A stretch of 64,000 bases of DNA from Escarpia spicata. Its lineage: Eukaryota; Annelida; Polychaeta; Sabellida; Siboglinidae. The notes under the pieces were generated by a model that searched no databases, had not been told where the DNA came from, and saw nothing but the letters and a program-made list of their open reading frames with translations. The stretch covers positions 1,230,001 through 1,294,000 of the forward strand of contig OZ023207.1 of NCBI GenBank assembly GCA_963995525.1, written 5' to 3'. The translations under genes were made by a program, and so were the position numbers. This document shows, in pieces, positions 1 through 10,125 of this stretch. The stretch's first letter is position 1. Each line of letters opens with the position of its first letter.

Positions 1-7
1 CGTGGTC

Positions 8-1147
8 ATGGTGTCCCGGCGGCCTCGTGGTGCGCAACGAAAGCGTACTCGACGACAACGAGACGACGTCGACACCCGCCTGAAGCGCGTCTATTTCGAC
101 CCGAAGCAGGCGGGCAGTTAAGGCGGTGTCGACGCCTTGCATCGGACGGTGTCGTCGGTAGGCAAGCCGGCCGTGAAGCGGTGGCTAGCGGCGCAGGATA
201 CTTACACGCTACACAAGCCGGTGAAACGACGTTTCAAGCGACGTTGCGTTATCGTCGGCGGTCGAAACCAGCAGTGGCAAGCCGACCTCGTCGACGTCGC
301 TAAACTGAAAAAGCACAACGATGGTGTAACGTTCCTATTGACGGTCATCGACGTCTTCTCGAAGGTGGCGTGGTGCGTCCCGTTGAAGAGTAAAGCCGGC
401 CCTGCACTCGTTACGGCCTTCGAGCACCTGCTACAGCAGCGGCGGGTGCCGAACGCGCTGCAGACCGATAAGGGGACGGAGTTTCTCAACAAACCCTTTC
501 AGAAACTTTTGAAGGACTACGGCGTCCACCATTTCGTGACGCATAACGAGGAGACTAAAGCGAATGTCGTCGAACGCTTCAATCGCACCTAAAAGACGCG
601 CATGTGGAGGTACTTTACGAAGTATCAGACGCTACGCTACGTAGAGGCGTTACCGAACTTTGTGCGGTCGTACAACGACACCTATCACCGAAGCATCGGT
701 AGGACGCCGGCGAGCGTCGACGCTGCGAACCAGGAGAGCGTGTGGCAACGGTTGTACGGCGGCGGCCGAGGTCGAGGCGGCAGTAAGCCGAAACTGCGAG
801 AGGGAGACCGCGTACGCATCAGTAAGGCGAAGGCGCAGTTCAAGAAAGGGTACATGGCTAGCTGGAGCGAGGAGCTCTTCACCGTCGTAGAAACGCACCC
901 GTCCGACCCGCCCGTTTACCGCCTGAAAGACGACGCCGGGACGGTGCTCGACGGCACCTTCTACGAGCCGGAGCTGCAACGGGTAGTCGTCCCGAAGGAT
1001 AAACTGTATCGCGTGGAGGCCGTTCTACAGCGGCGTCGTCGTCGTCGTCGTCGGGGTGCGGAGGAGGTGCTCGTTAAATGGAGCGGCTATCCGGCCTCCT
1101 TCAACAGCTGGATCGATGCCGAGGCGCTCGTGGACTATAAAGGGTAG
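8..1147 (+). pseudogene. Maverick/Polinton retrovirus-type integrase with chromodomain, two stops
   Basis: Catalyses insertion of the linear element DNA into the host chromosome. The reading frame runs from an ATG at 8 (it may begin left of the window) to 1147, about 379 codons. The DDE core is visible: Asp in WQADLVDV, Asp in QTDKGTEF and Glu in VVERFNR, with the last two about 35 residues apart as in retroviral integrases. The C-terminus (about 1000-1140) has a chromodomain-like segment with VLVKWSGYP and a nearby Trp, preceded by eight arginines encoded by a cgt/cgc run at about 1030-1053. Two in-frame TAA stops, at 119-121 and 590-592, break it; the second falls just after the catalytic Glu. 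Family assignment rests on the core plus chromodomain and on the capsid genes downstream. Confidence 0.9.
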
Positions 1148-1272
1148 GGTACCGTAACGTCGGCCGGCAGTTGTTATGTGGACACGACGCTCGATGTGCT
1201 GGCGCCTACTACGCGCCGACATCGACGATTACTCTACGGCGTGCAGCGTTAACAGACGGTGGTGGTGCTACT

Positions 1273-1602
1273 ATGCCCGACGCGGTGACGTGCGTCGACG
1301 ACACCTCCTCGAGCGACTGCGAGCGCGGCACGCCCGCCGACTGCATCGGCGCTACCGAGTCTACGACCCACTCCGACCGCGAACGCGTTCCATGGCGTTT
1401 CTGCGGGAACGAATGTCCTAAGGCCGAGTTCATCTTCCTCTGTCAGTTCGTCGTCCTTTACACGGTTATCGTCTTCAGTATATACAATCTAACGCGGGGC
1501 AACGGCGACTCCTACCTGTGGACGGCCCTGTTGAGCAGCTGTCTCGGTTACCTACTCCCGAGCCCGTCTATGCGGAGGAGCGATGACGGAGGCGACGGCT
1601 GA
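1273..1602 (+). CDS. small single-pass membrane protein of Maverick/adintovirus type
   Basis: An intact 109-codon frame. The ATG at 1273 is chosen because the frame opens upstream only with a TTG at 1171. The N-terminal half is polar, acidic and Cys-containing. The C-terminal half has a hydrophobic stretch (FIFLCQFVVLYTVIVFSIY), then a short loop, a second less hydrophobic segment and the end motif YLLPSP. It overlaps the next gene by 20 bases in another frame. A short membrane protein between integrase and penton fits the layout of related elements, but its function is unknown to me. A virion or membrane-associated role is inference from position only. Confidence 0.6.
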   Translation: MPDAVTCVDDTSSSDCERGTPADCIGATESTTHSDRERVPWRFCGNECPKAEFIFLCQFVVLYTVIVFSIYNLTRGNGDSYLWTALLSSCLGYLLPSPSMRRSDDGGDG

Positions 1603-2446
1603 CTTTTACCTCACCCTGCCGAGCAACGCGTCTATGAAGGAGCACCCCGAAAACAGGTTGACTCACTACACTACGAAGCTGCCGCAACGCCTCGACCTAT
1701 CGGGGGAGTGGGAATGCGGTCTGGTGACGTTACAGTATCCGCATACGTGGTACAACGTGAGAAAGAAGGACGCGACTTTCTACCTGGCTTGCACGACGGG
1801 CGAGGTCGGGGTGTACCGCTTCGCCGACGGCACTCCGATCCACCGGCAAGGCAACATCCCGCACGGCTTTTACAATAGCGCTTACGAGTTTATGCATAAA
1901 ATCAACAAGGCGCTGATGAAGCTGAGCACCGACGATGTCAAGGCCCGCCTGGAGTACTGCCCCGTCGCCAACCGGATGACGTTGCACCTATCACCGGGTG
2001 TCGAATTCAATATTCCCCACGGGAGCCGTCTGAAGACCGTAATGGGCTTCGACACGGGCGTCGTCACGAGTCCCCTCTTGGAGGCCGTCGTCGCCGGCGT
2101 CGTCGTCGACACCAGCCCCGCCGCTTATACCTACGAGTACGAGGGTCGGTATACGGTGGACCTGAACGGGGGAGTCGATACCCTGTACGTGTATACGGAC
2201 CTCGTGGAACCGCGCATCGTCGGTGATGTATTCGCCCCGCTCCTGCGAGCCATGCCCGCCTACGGGATGAACGGCACCATCATTTCGGAGGTCTTCGACC
2301 GCGTCCAATACATGCCGCTCCTGCGGCGCCAATTCGACACGGTCGAGCTAGATATAAGAGACGACATCGGTCAACCGATACCATTCGAGCAGGGGAAACT
2401 CGTGGCGACGCTCCACATCACACGCTGTAAATCTAAACTGTTTTGA
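1583..2446 (+). CDS. penton-like minor capsid protein (single jelly roll), Maverick/adintovirus
   Basis: An intact 287-aa frame from an ATG at 1583 to TGA at 2444-2446. Length, position directly before the pX-like and major capsid genes, and sequence character (N-terminal DFYLTLPSNAS, a LQYPHTWYNV segment, many beta-strand-like stretches, C-terminal LVATLHITR) match the penton/minor capsid proteins of Polintons and adintoviruses, which form the vertices of the icosahedral shell. It overlaps the end of the membrane-protein gene, and its stop is two bases before the next ATG. It has no internal stops, unlike the neighbouring major capsid gene. The jelly-roll fold is inferred from the family and cannot be seen directly. 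Confidence 0.75.
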   Translation: MTEATADFYLTLPSNASMKEHPENRLTHYTTKLPQRLDLSGEWECGLVTLQYPHTWYNVRKKDATFYLACTTGEVGVYRFADGTPIHRQGNIPHGFYNSAYEFMHKINKALMKLSTDDVKARLEYCPVANRMTLHLSPGVEFNIPHGSRLKTVMGFDTGVVTSPLLEAVVAGVVVDTSPAAYTYEYEGRYTVDLNGGVDTLYVYTDLVEPRIVGDVFAPLLRAMPAYGMNGTIISEVFDRVQYMPLLRRQFDTVELDIRDDIGQPIPFEQGKLVATLHITRCKSKLF

Positions 2447-2448
2447 GG

Positions 2449-2886
2449 ATGACGAGAGCCGGCCGCAACGTGTACGAGGACTACTACGTGCGACAGGTCG
2501 GCGGCCAGCTGCCGGTCTTCGTCGACGGTCAGGGGAAGCGGGGACACGGATTGGGTAACCTGTTCGGGAGCCTGTTTCGAAGCGCCATGCCGCTTATCAA
2601 GAGAGGCGCCATGGCACTGGGGAAACGAGCGCTCAAGACGGGCGTGCACGTGGCGCGGGACGTCGTTGCCGGCGAGGGCCTGAAACAGTCGATGAAACGA
2701 CGCGCGAAGGAGGCCGGCGACGACCTTCTCGACGGGCTGTTGAACGCGCCGCCGCAAAAGCGACCACCGGGTAAAGCGGCGGCACGTCGTCAACCACCGG
2801 GTAAATCGGCGGCGGCGCCCCGTAAGAAGAAGCAACAACAACGCCGTCGCCGGGCGGAACAACCGGACGATATATTCAGTAGCTAG
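2449..2886 (+). CDS. pX/pVI-like basic virion protein
   Basis: A 145-aa frame; the ATG at 2449 lies two bases after the penton stop (TGAGGATG). The N-terminal part has RQVGGQLPVF and a Gly-rich GHGLGNLFGSLFRSAMPLI segment that could form an amphipathic membrane-active helix. The C-terminal third is very basic, with Lys/Arg/Gln tracts and two copies of a PPGK(A/S)AA motif. This resembles adenovirus pX/pVI core and membrane-lytic proteins and their counterparts in Mavericks. The expected role is DNA condensation and/or membrane disruption in the particle. The frame is intact. Confidence 0.65.
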   Translation: MTRAGRNVYEDYYVRQVGGQLPVFVDGQGKRGHGLGNLFGSLFRSAMPLIKRGAMALGKRALKTGVHVARDVVAGEGLKQSMKRRAKEAGDDLLDGLLNAPPQKRPPGKAAARRQPPGKSAAAPRKKKQQQRRRRAEQPDDIFSS

Positions 2887-2973
2887 GGCGGCGGCATAAA
2901 ATCACCGGTCGAAGCAGCGGCGCGCAGTCGGAACAGACGGCGGCGAACGGAACAGACGTCAGCAGCAGCTAGA

Positions 2974-4269
2974 ATGGCGTTCCTGCATCCGCAGTCGTGC
3001 GAGGGTTTGAAGAGCGAACTGGACCTGTTCACGCCGCCGATAACGCAGACGAGCATCGAGAGCGGTCAGTAGATCGATCACCAGCCGCTGACGACCCTCG
3101 ACGCCGGCGGTCCCATCGAGTTCCTCATCCCGGGCTCGGGCGACGAGTACACGGACCTGTCGAGCGTTAGACTGTACGTACGCGCGAAAATAACCCAAGG
3201 GGACGGTGCCGATCTCGCGCACGACGCTACCGTGGCGCCGTCCAACAATTTCCTGCATTCGCTGTTCAGTCAAGTCGACGTGGCGCTGAACGGCACGCTC
3301 GTGACGCCGTCGACCAATACGTACCCGTACCGGGCCTACCTCGAAACCCTGCTGAGTTACGGGAGCGACGCGAAAAAGACGCAGCTCACGGGCGGCATGT
3401 GGTACAAGGATACGGCCGGCTTTATGGACGCGACCGCACAAGCTAACGGTGGGTACACCGCGCGGCGTCACTATACGCGCCACAGTCACGAGGTGGAGCT
3501 GATGGGCCGCCTGCACGTCGACGTGTTCATGCAAGACCGGCACCTGCTGAACGGCGTCGACGTAAATCTACGACTGGTGCGCTCGAAGGACGCTTTCGCG
3601 CTCATGTGCGCGGCGGGGGAATGGAAAGTCGTCATACTGGAGACCTACCTGCAAGTGCGAAAAGCTAAAGTGAACCCGGACGTCCAGCTCGGGCACATCA
3701 AGGCGTTGACGCACGGTACGGCCAAGTACCCGCTACGGCGAGCCGACTGAAAGTCGTTCTCGATACCGCAGGGGACGATGTCGCACACACACGAGAACGT
3801 CTACCTGGGTGTGCTGCCGAAACGCGTGTTCCTGATGATCGTCGACAACGACGCCTATAACGGGGACTACACTAAAAACCCGTACAACGGGAAGCACCAC
3901 AACATAAACTTTCTCGCTCTCTATGTCGACGGACGTCAGGTGCCGAGCAAGCCGTTGCAGCCGGACTTCCCGACCGGGCGTTACGTCCGCAGCTACATGA
4001 ACCTCTTCGCGGCGACGGGCAAGGCGTACGAGGACGAGGGGAGCGACCTGACGCGCCACGACTTCGGTAACGGCTACACCATCTTCGGCTTCGACCTGTC
4101 GCCCGACTGCTGCGACGGTCCGCATTTCAACGTCGTGCGTAAAGGCGCCCTCCGTTTCGAGGTCCCCTTCACGGTGGCTCTCCTCCACACGGTGAACGTC
4201 GTCGTGTACGGCGAGTTCGAGGCGGTGCTCGTGATCGACAAGAGCCGCAACGTCCTGTACGATCGCTAA
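2974..4269 (+). pseudogene. major capsid (hexon-like, double jelly roll) protein, two in-frame stops
   Basis: The frame runs from an ATG at 2974 to TAA at 4267-4269, 431 codons, a normal size for Maverick/adintovirus major capsid proteins, which form the hexagonal capsomers. Stops occur at codon 33 (TAG, 3070-3072) and codon 259 (TGA, 3748-3750); otherwise the same frame stays open. Recognisable parts are a PIEFLIPGSGDEYTDLS segment near the start, NNFLHSLFSQVDVALNG (with TYPYRAYLETLLSYG further on), and late strand-like segments with FPTGRY. It follows pX at the expected place and is followed after two bases by the protease. With the stops it can yield no complete capsid protein unless read through. 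Confidence 0.88.
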
Positions 4270-4271
4270 CG

Positions 4272-4706
4272 ATGGACACGTTTCAGCTGCTGCGTCGCCT
4301 GCACGTCGACCCGTTCACTAGACGCACGCTCGTCGTGGCCCGAGACGCGCTACCGAAACGACGGCTCACCCACCTACCGGCGGCCTTCGTTTGCAACACC
4401 GACGACGGCGGCTAACCGGGCGAACACTGGGTGGCCGTCTACGTGGACGTCGACGGACGAGGCGACTACTTCGACTCGTACGGCCTGCCGCCGCAGCACG
4501 ACGACTTCCGCGCCTTCCTGCGCCGCAACTGCGGCGCGCGATGGACGTACAACGACAAGCGACTGCAGAGCGTGGTCTCTAACGTATGCGGACAATATTG
4601 CGTCACCTACCTGCTCTTACGATGCCGCGGTATGCCGCTAAAGGGGTTCCAGTACCTGTTAGGCGCCGATAGGGTGCCAACGACTGTCTCGTATTCGACT
4701 GGCTAA
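4272..4706 (+). pseudogene. adenain-like cysteine protease, one in-frame stop
   Basis: In related elements this enzyme matures capsid precursors. The 144-codon frame starts with an ATG at 4272, two bases after the capsid stop, and ends with TAA at 4704-4706. The catalytic pattern of the adenoviral protease family is visible: His-Trp in GEHWVAVYVD, an acidic residue in the YFDSYG segment, and Cys in NVCGQYC near the C-terminus. A TAA at 4413-4415 (codon 48) lies just before the catalytic His, so the gene is broken. Possible initiation beyond the stop would leave out the N-terminal third. Confidence 0.85.
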
Positions 4707-4766
4707 AGCCGCGTTAGGACTACTACTACTACTAGTATCGCTTTCAAGCTTGCTACTGCTACTATG

Positions 4767-4772
4767 AATAAA
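4767..4772 (+). terminator. poly(A) signal for the rightward capsid transcript
   Basis: AATAAA, about 60 bases after the protease stop. It faces the minus-strand signal at 4811-4816, so the two transcription units converge here. Confidence 0.6.
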
Positions 4773-4810
4773 AGACGATGAAAACATATTGTAGGTGTTG
4801 TTGCATTTGT

Positions 4811-4816
4811 TTTATT
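4811..4816 (-). terminator. poly(A) signal for the leftward polymerase transcript
   Basis: TTTATT on the plus strand, i.e. AATAAA on the minus strand, about 155 bases beyond the end of the polymerase frame at 4971. Confidence 0.5.
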
Positions 4817-4845
4817 TCGTAGCATGCTCCCTACCCTAACCTACT

Positions 4846-4970
4846 CTACCCTACCCCTAGAGGGGGCCGGCCGCCGCCCCTACCCCTTAGAGGGGTGGTC
4901 CTTTAGGGCTGCCCCTTAGAGGGGCAGTTCGCCTTAGAGGCGTAGTTCGCCTTAGAGGCGCCCCTCTCCC
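4846..4970. repeat. cluster of short GC-rich palindromes between convergent genes
   Basis: Repeated variants of CCCCTAGAGGGG / CCCCTTAGAGGGG / GCCTTAGAGGC, each almost self-complementary, at least six copies in 125 bases between the polymerase end and the capsid poly(A) region. Each could form a small hairpin. A termination or boundary role is possible but unproven. Confidence 0.7.
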
Positions 4971-7900
4971 CTATACGAGGACGGGCGCCGTGGTGAGACC
5001 GTCGTCGAGCACGCGACGCTTAGCGTAGAAATAGCTCAACGCCGCGCGCTCCTGAATGTACGTCAGCACGGACGATTCGCGCACCTGGAAGCCTCGGTTC
5101 GTGCCGCCGCGGGTCCGTTGATCGCGCAGCACGGCGAGGAAGACGTCCTTGTCGATGTCGTTCTGACGTCTATTCAGGCCCTACGTGCTGTACTTGTCGC
5201 CGTCCCGCCCGAAACAGTAATAGGTCTTACTGCAGAGCGCGACGATTCCGCGCCCGGACCAATCCTCCTTGAAGAGGCCCGGCGTTCGCCTATCGTACAG
5301 GCGTCGTCGAGCGCAACAGGTCGGCGGCGCGTCCCACGGTCGCCCGGCGAGTCGGCACTGCACGTACGCGTCCGCGTGAACGTCGGCCGGGAACCAGTCG
5401 CCGCGATGGCGAAAGTAGTGCGCGCGTTTAGCCTCCTCCACCAGCTCGTAGACGTTCCGGCCCGCGAGGGCTATGTACGCCGAGTCCGTGTCCATAGCGC
5501 AGTACTGGAAGAGGGGTCTCGGGATGTAGAATGCGATGAAATCGTAATAGAATTCGAGCATCCGTAGCTTGGCGTACTGGTAGACGAAGTAGCCGATCTG
5601 GTTGGGTAGCGTGTAGCGGACGGTTCGCTTGTTCAGCGCCACCTCGTAGTCGCTGCCGGGTACGACGACGTCGAGCTGTCGGAAGCGGCGGTCCTTGACG
5701 AGCGTCGAGGCGCCGGTCGTCGTGCAGTATTTCATATCCCGGTGGAGATCGACGCGCGTGAGAGTCTTCCCGTAGGAGCTGTTGCCCAGTAGCTTAAAGG
5801 TATCGGCGATAATGGCCTTGTCGGGGTCGGAGTCGCCCTCGCGTCGCGCCGCCGAGACCGTTTCGCCGAAGCGGCGGAAGCAGGCGATCGGGACGTACTC
5901 GACGATCTGGTAGACGTGGTCGACGACGAGGCCGTGCGCCAGATACCACCGTAGTAGGGGCGTCGCCAGTAGAATCTGGGTGCCGAAAAAGCTACCCACG
6001 AGCGTACGTTGAGGCCGCTTCAGGAGGTCGTGCGCTTCGGCGTAGCGACGCATGAACGGGCTGAGTGCGTCGCGGTCGATGTAGGCGTTCTTGAACAACG
6101 GCTGCATCTCGGCGAAGACGTCGCGCAGCGCGTCCGGGGCGGCGATGTCGCATTCGACCAGGCCGAAGAGGGTGCCGTCGCGTACGCCGTTCAGGATCGT
6201 CGACGTCGTAACGGCGGCACCGGGCGTCGTCCAGCGACTCTCCTCGGGCGGCAACGGCGGCAGCGACGAGGGTCGCACTTCGCGCCATCGACACTCCCAC
6301 ATCTCGACGACGGTTACGAACCGGCGCAGGTAGGCGGTGACGGCGTTCGTTGCGTCGTAGAGGCTACTCATCGACCGCCCGTTAACGTCGTTCATCTCGC
6401 GCCCCGTACACGGGCAGCCGTGGAAGAAGCACCCCTGAAACTGGTACGCCGTGCGCGTCTCGCGACACCAGCCGTCGACCCGGTACCTGCCGATGCGTTT
6501 CTCGCGACCGTTGAGCATGTGTCCTATGCGCACCCCCGTCCGTTCGGCCTCCCACGTTAGCCACTGCACGGCCATACGGCCGTAGCGGTGCACGCGTTCC
6601 GCCCGTAAGCCGTTCTCCTCCCGCCGGCGCGTATACCACCCCGTCGGCATCTCTTGGGTGATCGCCCATAGGTAGAGGCCGTTCGCGTCGAAGCCCACGA
6701 TCGAGCGACACGGGCGTCCGCCGCGTAGAACGGTTACGCCGGCCTCGTGATACCGCGTGAAGATGATCGAGGGACCGCCGACGATCTGCGCCTGTATGAG
6801 CCGGTGCAGGTCCTTGTTCGGCTCGTTGAAGAGCGTGAAATGGATCGACAACGGGAGATCGTTGAACAGGTAGAGGAGCGTTAGACCCGGGACGCTGATG
6901 CCGTCTTTAAACATGTCGATGCGCCGCCGCTGGTAGAAGGCGAACTGCTTGTCGACGGCCTCCAAAAACGGGACCACATCTCGGTTGTTGTACCACACGA
7001 GGAAGTCCCTTAGCGTCGTCATCCCTTCGTCGCGCTATACCGCCACGCAACCCTCGTACGCCTCGGCGGAGATCCCTTCGCATTTCAGGTGGCTATAGAA
7101 CGCCTCGCGGCAGTTGGCCGTCGTCTAGTTTCTCCAACGCGTCGACGTACTCGTAGGGGAAGTAGCCCTTCGTTACGCTGCAGCCGTAAGCCTTCAGAAA
7201 CTTATCGTAGCTGAAGCCCGGCGCCAGGTAGTTAGTGATGTCCAGGAACTTGAGCGTGTCCGTCGACAGGCACATGAAATTGTTCTGGCGTTTAATCGCG
7301 AACGCCGACGAGGTGGTCTGACCGTTGATCAGGAGGAGGGGCGTGAGATATTTTTTGACGACGTTCAAATCGTACTTGCCTGAATTGAAGCCGAGGACGG
7401 GGAGTTGGCGTAGATGCTTCCACAGGCGATCGGCGAGCGCGGTGTACGGGGTCTTGTCGTCGCCGACGTCGCCGGCGGCGGCTCGCCATTCGGCGTCGAA
7501 GGCTCGGTCGTACGACGGTCGCAGAGCCGCGCACGCCGCTTCGCTCACGGCCTCCAGGGTGACGATCAGGCGCCGCGCGAGATCGTTCGAATCGCCGGTC
7601 GTGACGAAGCATTGCGCCGCCTCGTGTCCGGGAACGTTCGAAGCGATGCTCACGCTGAGTAGTTCGTGCCGGGCTATCCACCGGCATTTGGGGCTGGCCG
7701 CCGGCAGATCGCTGTCGTCGAAGTAACATTCAAAATCGAATGTCGCTCTGTACGGGGAGTAGCGGAGGTGGTCGGGTAGGCGGATACCCTCGTCGTCCAG
7801 CTGCTGAAACACGGACGGCTTCGGCCGGTAGACGCCGCCGGGATAGACGTGGCGAACGGCACCCTGGCACGTCGCCTCGTGCCGCCGTAGCTTAGAGGGG

Positions 7901-8853
7901 CTTCGCCACAACGATTCACCGCACTTACCGCACAGGTACGATCGCGTATACCGCGCGAAGTTAGGTATATACGAATAGTGAGTGTCGTACAGATTGACGT
8001 TCATGGTAGTGGGGTATCGGTAGAGGGACCGGCGGACCAATTCGGCGGCCGAGTCGCCGCCGCGCGTCGTCGGGGGGTTCAGTCGATACACGACGACGTT
8101 GATTTCGAAGCACGTCTCCACCCGGTCGAGGTCGTTCAGCGACACACCGGCGAACGCGTAGGGGTTCACCTCGCCGCCGTCGTAGTCGGCGTAGAGCCGT
8201 AAGGCGGGCGCCGTCAAACGGGTGGCGTTTATCATGTCGGTCGGGGCGGTGGCCAGTAGGCGTCTTCGGTGCAGGGCCAGGCAACGGAAGAGGCATAAAT
8301 TGTCGGTGTACGGCTTACCTCGACGGTCTTTCGCGAGCGCGACGATCGATCTGTTCGCGTACAGGTAGGCGGGCAGTCGAGCGTTCAGACACCCGATCGG
8401 ATGGTGGATGATGGCGTTGAGGAAGTAGGTAACATTCGTTACCAATTCGACGACCCATCCCGAGTCGGGTCGTTGCATTATCGCGTACTGAAGAATGTCG
8501 GATTGTCGGACGGCTTCGAGGAAGCGCTCGAACGAGGAGACGTCGATAACGAGCATCGGGACTTCGAGGAAGCGGCCGCAACAGTTACAGGATGTGTGGT
8601 AATACCGGAAACGTCCCGTCTCTTTGTGTCTTAACACAAACCCAAAACTTAGGTTTATCTTGAACGCCCGAGTTTGTTCCTCGAACATTTGTCTTAGTCG
8701 CGGTTCGAGGACGGCCGTGTCTACGCAATCGGTCAACTGGTATTTGTACCTCGACTGGAGGGGCCTCGGAATGTCGACGTCCGTATACTCGACCAGTGCT
8801 CTTGCACTGTACGCCGTAGACCGGCCGACCTCCCCGCCTCCTCCGCCGCCGCG
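4971..8853 (-). pseudogene. protein-primed DNA polymerase B (pPolB), frameshifted and with stops
   Basis: Family B polymerase that replicates the linear element DNA from a protein primer. The N-terminal part is open from 8853 (no ATG; TTG at 8736) to 7093. It has a Cys2-His-Cys finger at about 7865-7935 and the exonuclease motifs FDFECYF (near 7730), GFNSGKYD (near 7385) and a Tyr/Asp Exo III region near 7205. The polymerase part, open 7022-5181, has motif A (FDANGLYLWA, near 6690), motif B (KLLGNSSYGK, near 5785) and motif C (MDTDSAY, near 5490). The frame is shifted at about 7093-7125, stopped by TAG at 7035-7037 and again by TAG at 5181-5183, after which 69 more codons follow to TAG at 4971-4973. 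Total about 1,250 codons, normal for the family. Confidence 0.92.
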
Positions 8854-8875
8854 TCATCATCAGAGCCCTGCTGTG

Positions 8876-8941
8876 GTGGCGGTGACGGTGGCGGTGACGG
8901 TGGCGGTGACGGTGGCGGTGACGGTGGCGGTGACGGTGGCA
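8876..8941. repeat. 12-bp minisatellite GGTGGCGGTGAC
   Basis: Five to six near-perfect 12-bp units. On the minus strand one frame reads His-Arg repeats that join the zinc-finger segment to a frame overlapping the polymerase N-terminus. Confidence 0.85.
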
Positions 8942-9423
8942 GTACCTTTTTTCAGTGCCGCAGGTTTTCGAAACTCTCAAATGTTTCATCAGATTATACC
9001 GATGAAGAAAATGTTTACCGCATTTCGGGCAGAGGATCTCGTTATCCCGATTTCCGTTAACGCATTTTTTTAAATGCCTTACTAGGTCGCAACCCCTGTT
9101 ATACGCCTGATCACAATTCGGGAATCGGTACTCCGTCGGTGGTAGTGGTGGCGGTACTTTTTTTCAGTGCCGCAGGTTTTCGAAAGTCTCAAATGTTTCA
9201 TCAGACTATCCCGATGAAGAAAATGTTTACCGCATTTCGGGCAGGGGATATCATTATCCCGAATTCCGTTAACGCATTTTTTTTAATGCCTTGCTAGTCC
9301 CCAACGCCTATTATACGCCTGATCACAATTCGGGCATCGGTACTCCGTCGGCGGCTTACACGTATGTCCCCACAAAGTAGCGACGACTCGATTGCATACG
9401 GGGCACACAATAGGAGGAGGCAT
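8942..9423 (-). pseudogene. zinc-finger segment with 212-bp tandem duplication, upstream of polymerase
   Basis: An ATG at 9423 begins a Cys-rich frame: CPVCN...HTC, then YRCPNCDQAYNRR...H...C, then CPKCGKHFLHR...H...C fingers. TAA at 9283-9285 (codon 47) interrupts it inside the second finger. The second and third fingers are present twice: 212 bp around 8953-9164 is repeated at about 9165-9376. Because 212 is not a multiple of three, the copies read in different frames. The first Cys of one finger in the 8.95-9.14 kb copy is replaced by Phe. The segment may be a separate DNA-binding protein or the former N-terminus of the polymerase. The copy near the ATG is in the polymerase frame; the other is not. 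Confidence 0.6.
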
Positions 9424-9477
9424 GTTGCAGCGAACAACGCCGAACGCATTATTAGTCGAAACGGAGCTCTACACTCC

Positions 9478-9491
9478 TTATATATATGGGT
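9478..9491 (-). promoter_or_regulatory. TATA box for the zinc-finger/polymerase transcript
   Basis: Minus strand CATATATATAAGG lies 55-65 bases before the ATG at 9423. Sequence and distance fit a core promoter for the leftward replication unit. Confidence 0.5.
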
Positions 9492-9507
9492 GGGGTGGTG
9501 GTGGCTG

Positions 9508-9652
9508 TTACCGCCAATCACCACCGCTAGGCCTACTACTACTGTTTACCGGGGTTTGACACTAGGATCTTTGACCTAGTTACGCCAATCACTACCGCTA
9601 GGACTACTACTGTTTACCGGGGTTTGACACTAGGATCTTTGACCTAGTTACG
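9508..9652. repeat. 68-71 bp tandem repeat, two copies
   Basis: Two copies of a unit containing CCAATCAC, ACCGCTAGG, GTTTACCGGGG and the imperfect palindrome CTAGGATCTTTGACCTAG, directly upstream of the minus-strand TATA box. It may be a duplicated upstream control region; a related TGATCTGAC...CTAG motif recurs near 13.33 and 13.55 kb. Confidence 0.7.
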
Positions 9653-9786
9653 GTGAGGCGGAACGGGCTGCCTACTACGGTGTGTGTGTATGCTGCAGCC
9701 TTGAACACAGGCGAGTAGGAGGAGTGATTTTCGTAAACAACAAGAGTGTTTATACGTTTTCAACGTTTTATTGAAGCCTCGTACAA

Positions 9787-10125
9787 GCAACATAGCAGGC
9801 GAATTAAAGTTCTTTCTTTATTAAGCACCGATATAAGGCGACTTTTTCGGTTATATATTTAGCAGTAGTTTTAAGTAAAGTGTTCTCGTAAGCAATGTTC
9901 GCAGCAGCCGCACTTTTTTTTCCATTAAAGTTCGTTTTCAGAGTCCGGTTAAGCACCATCATAGCAGGTGAATTAAAGTTCGTTTTAGAGGCAAGCGTTC
10001 TTTATTAAGCACCGATATAAGGCGACTTTTTTTCGGTTATATATTAAGCAGTAGTTTTAAGTAAAGTGTTCGCAGCAGCAGCAGTACTTTTTTTCGCCAT
10101 TAAAGTCAGTTTCAGAGTCCGGCTC
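9787..10125. repeat. about 170-bp tandem duplication with minus-strand poly(A) motifs
   Basis: Two direct copies (about 9787-9955 and 9956-10125), each containing CTTTATTAAGCACCGATATAAGGCGAC and ending with TTTCAGAGTCCGG. TTTATT motifs (minus-strand AATAAA) occur near 9767 and 9816 and again near 10004. The region is the 3' flank of the leftward PPxY gene and probably supplies its polyadenylation sites. Confidence 0.7.

Noticed and set aside
202..979. Minus-strand frames opposite the integrase
   Set aside because: Shadows of the integrase frame caused by high GC content.
8585..8989. 134-codon minus-strand frame with His-Arg repeats as a separate gene
   Set aside because: It overlaps the polymerase N-terminus in another frame; only its zinc-finger start is meaningful and that is annotated with the duplicated finger segment.
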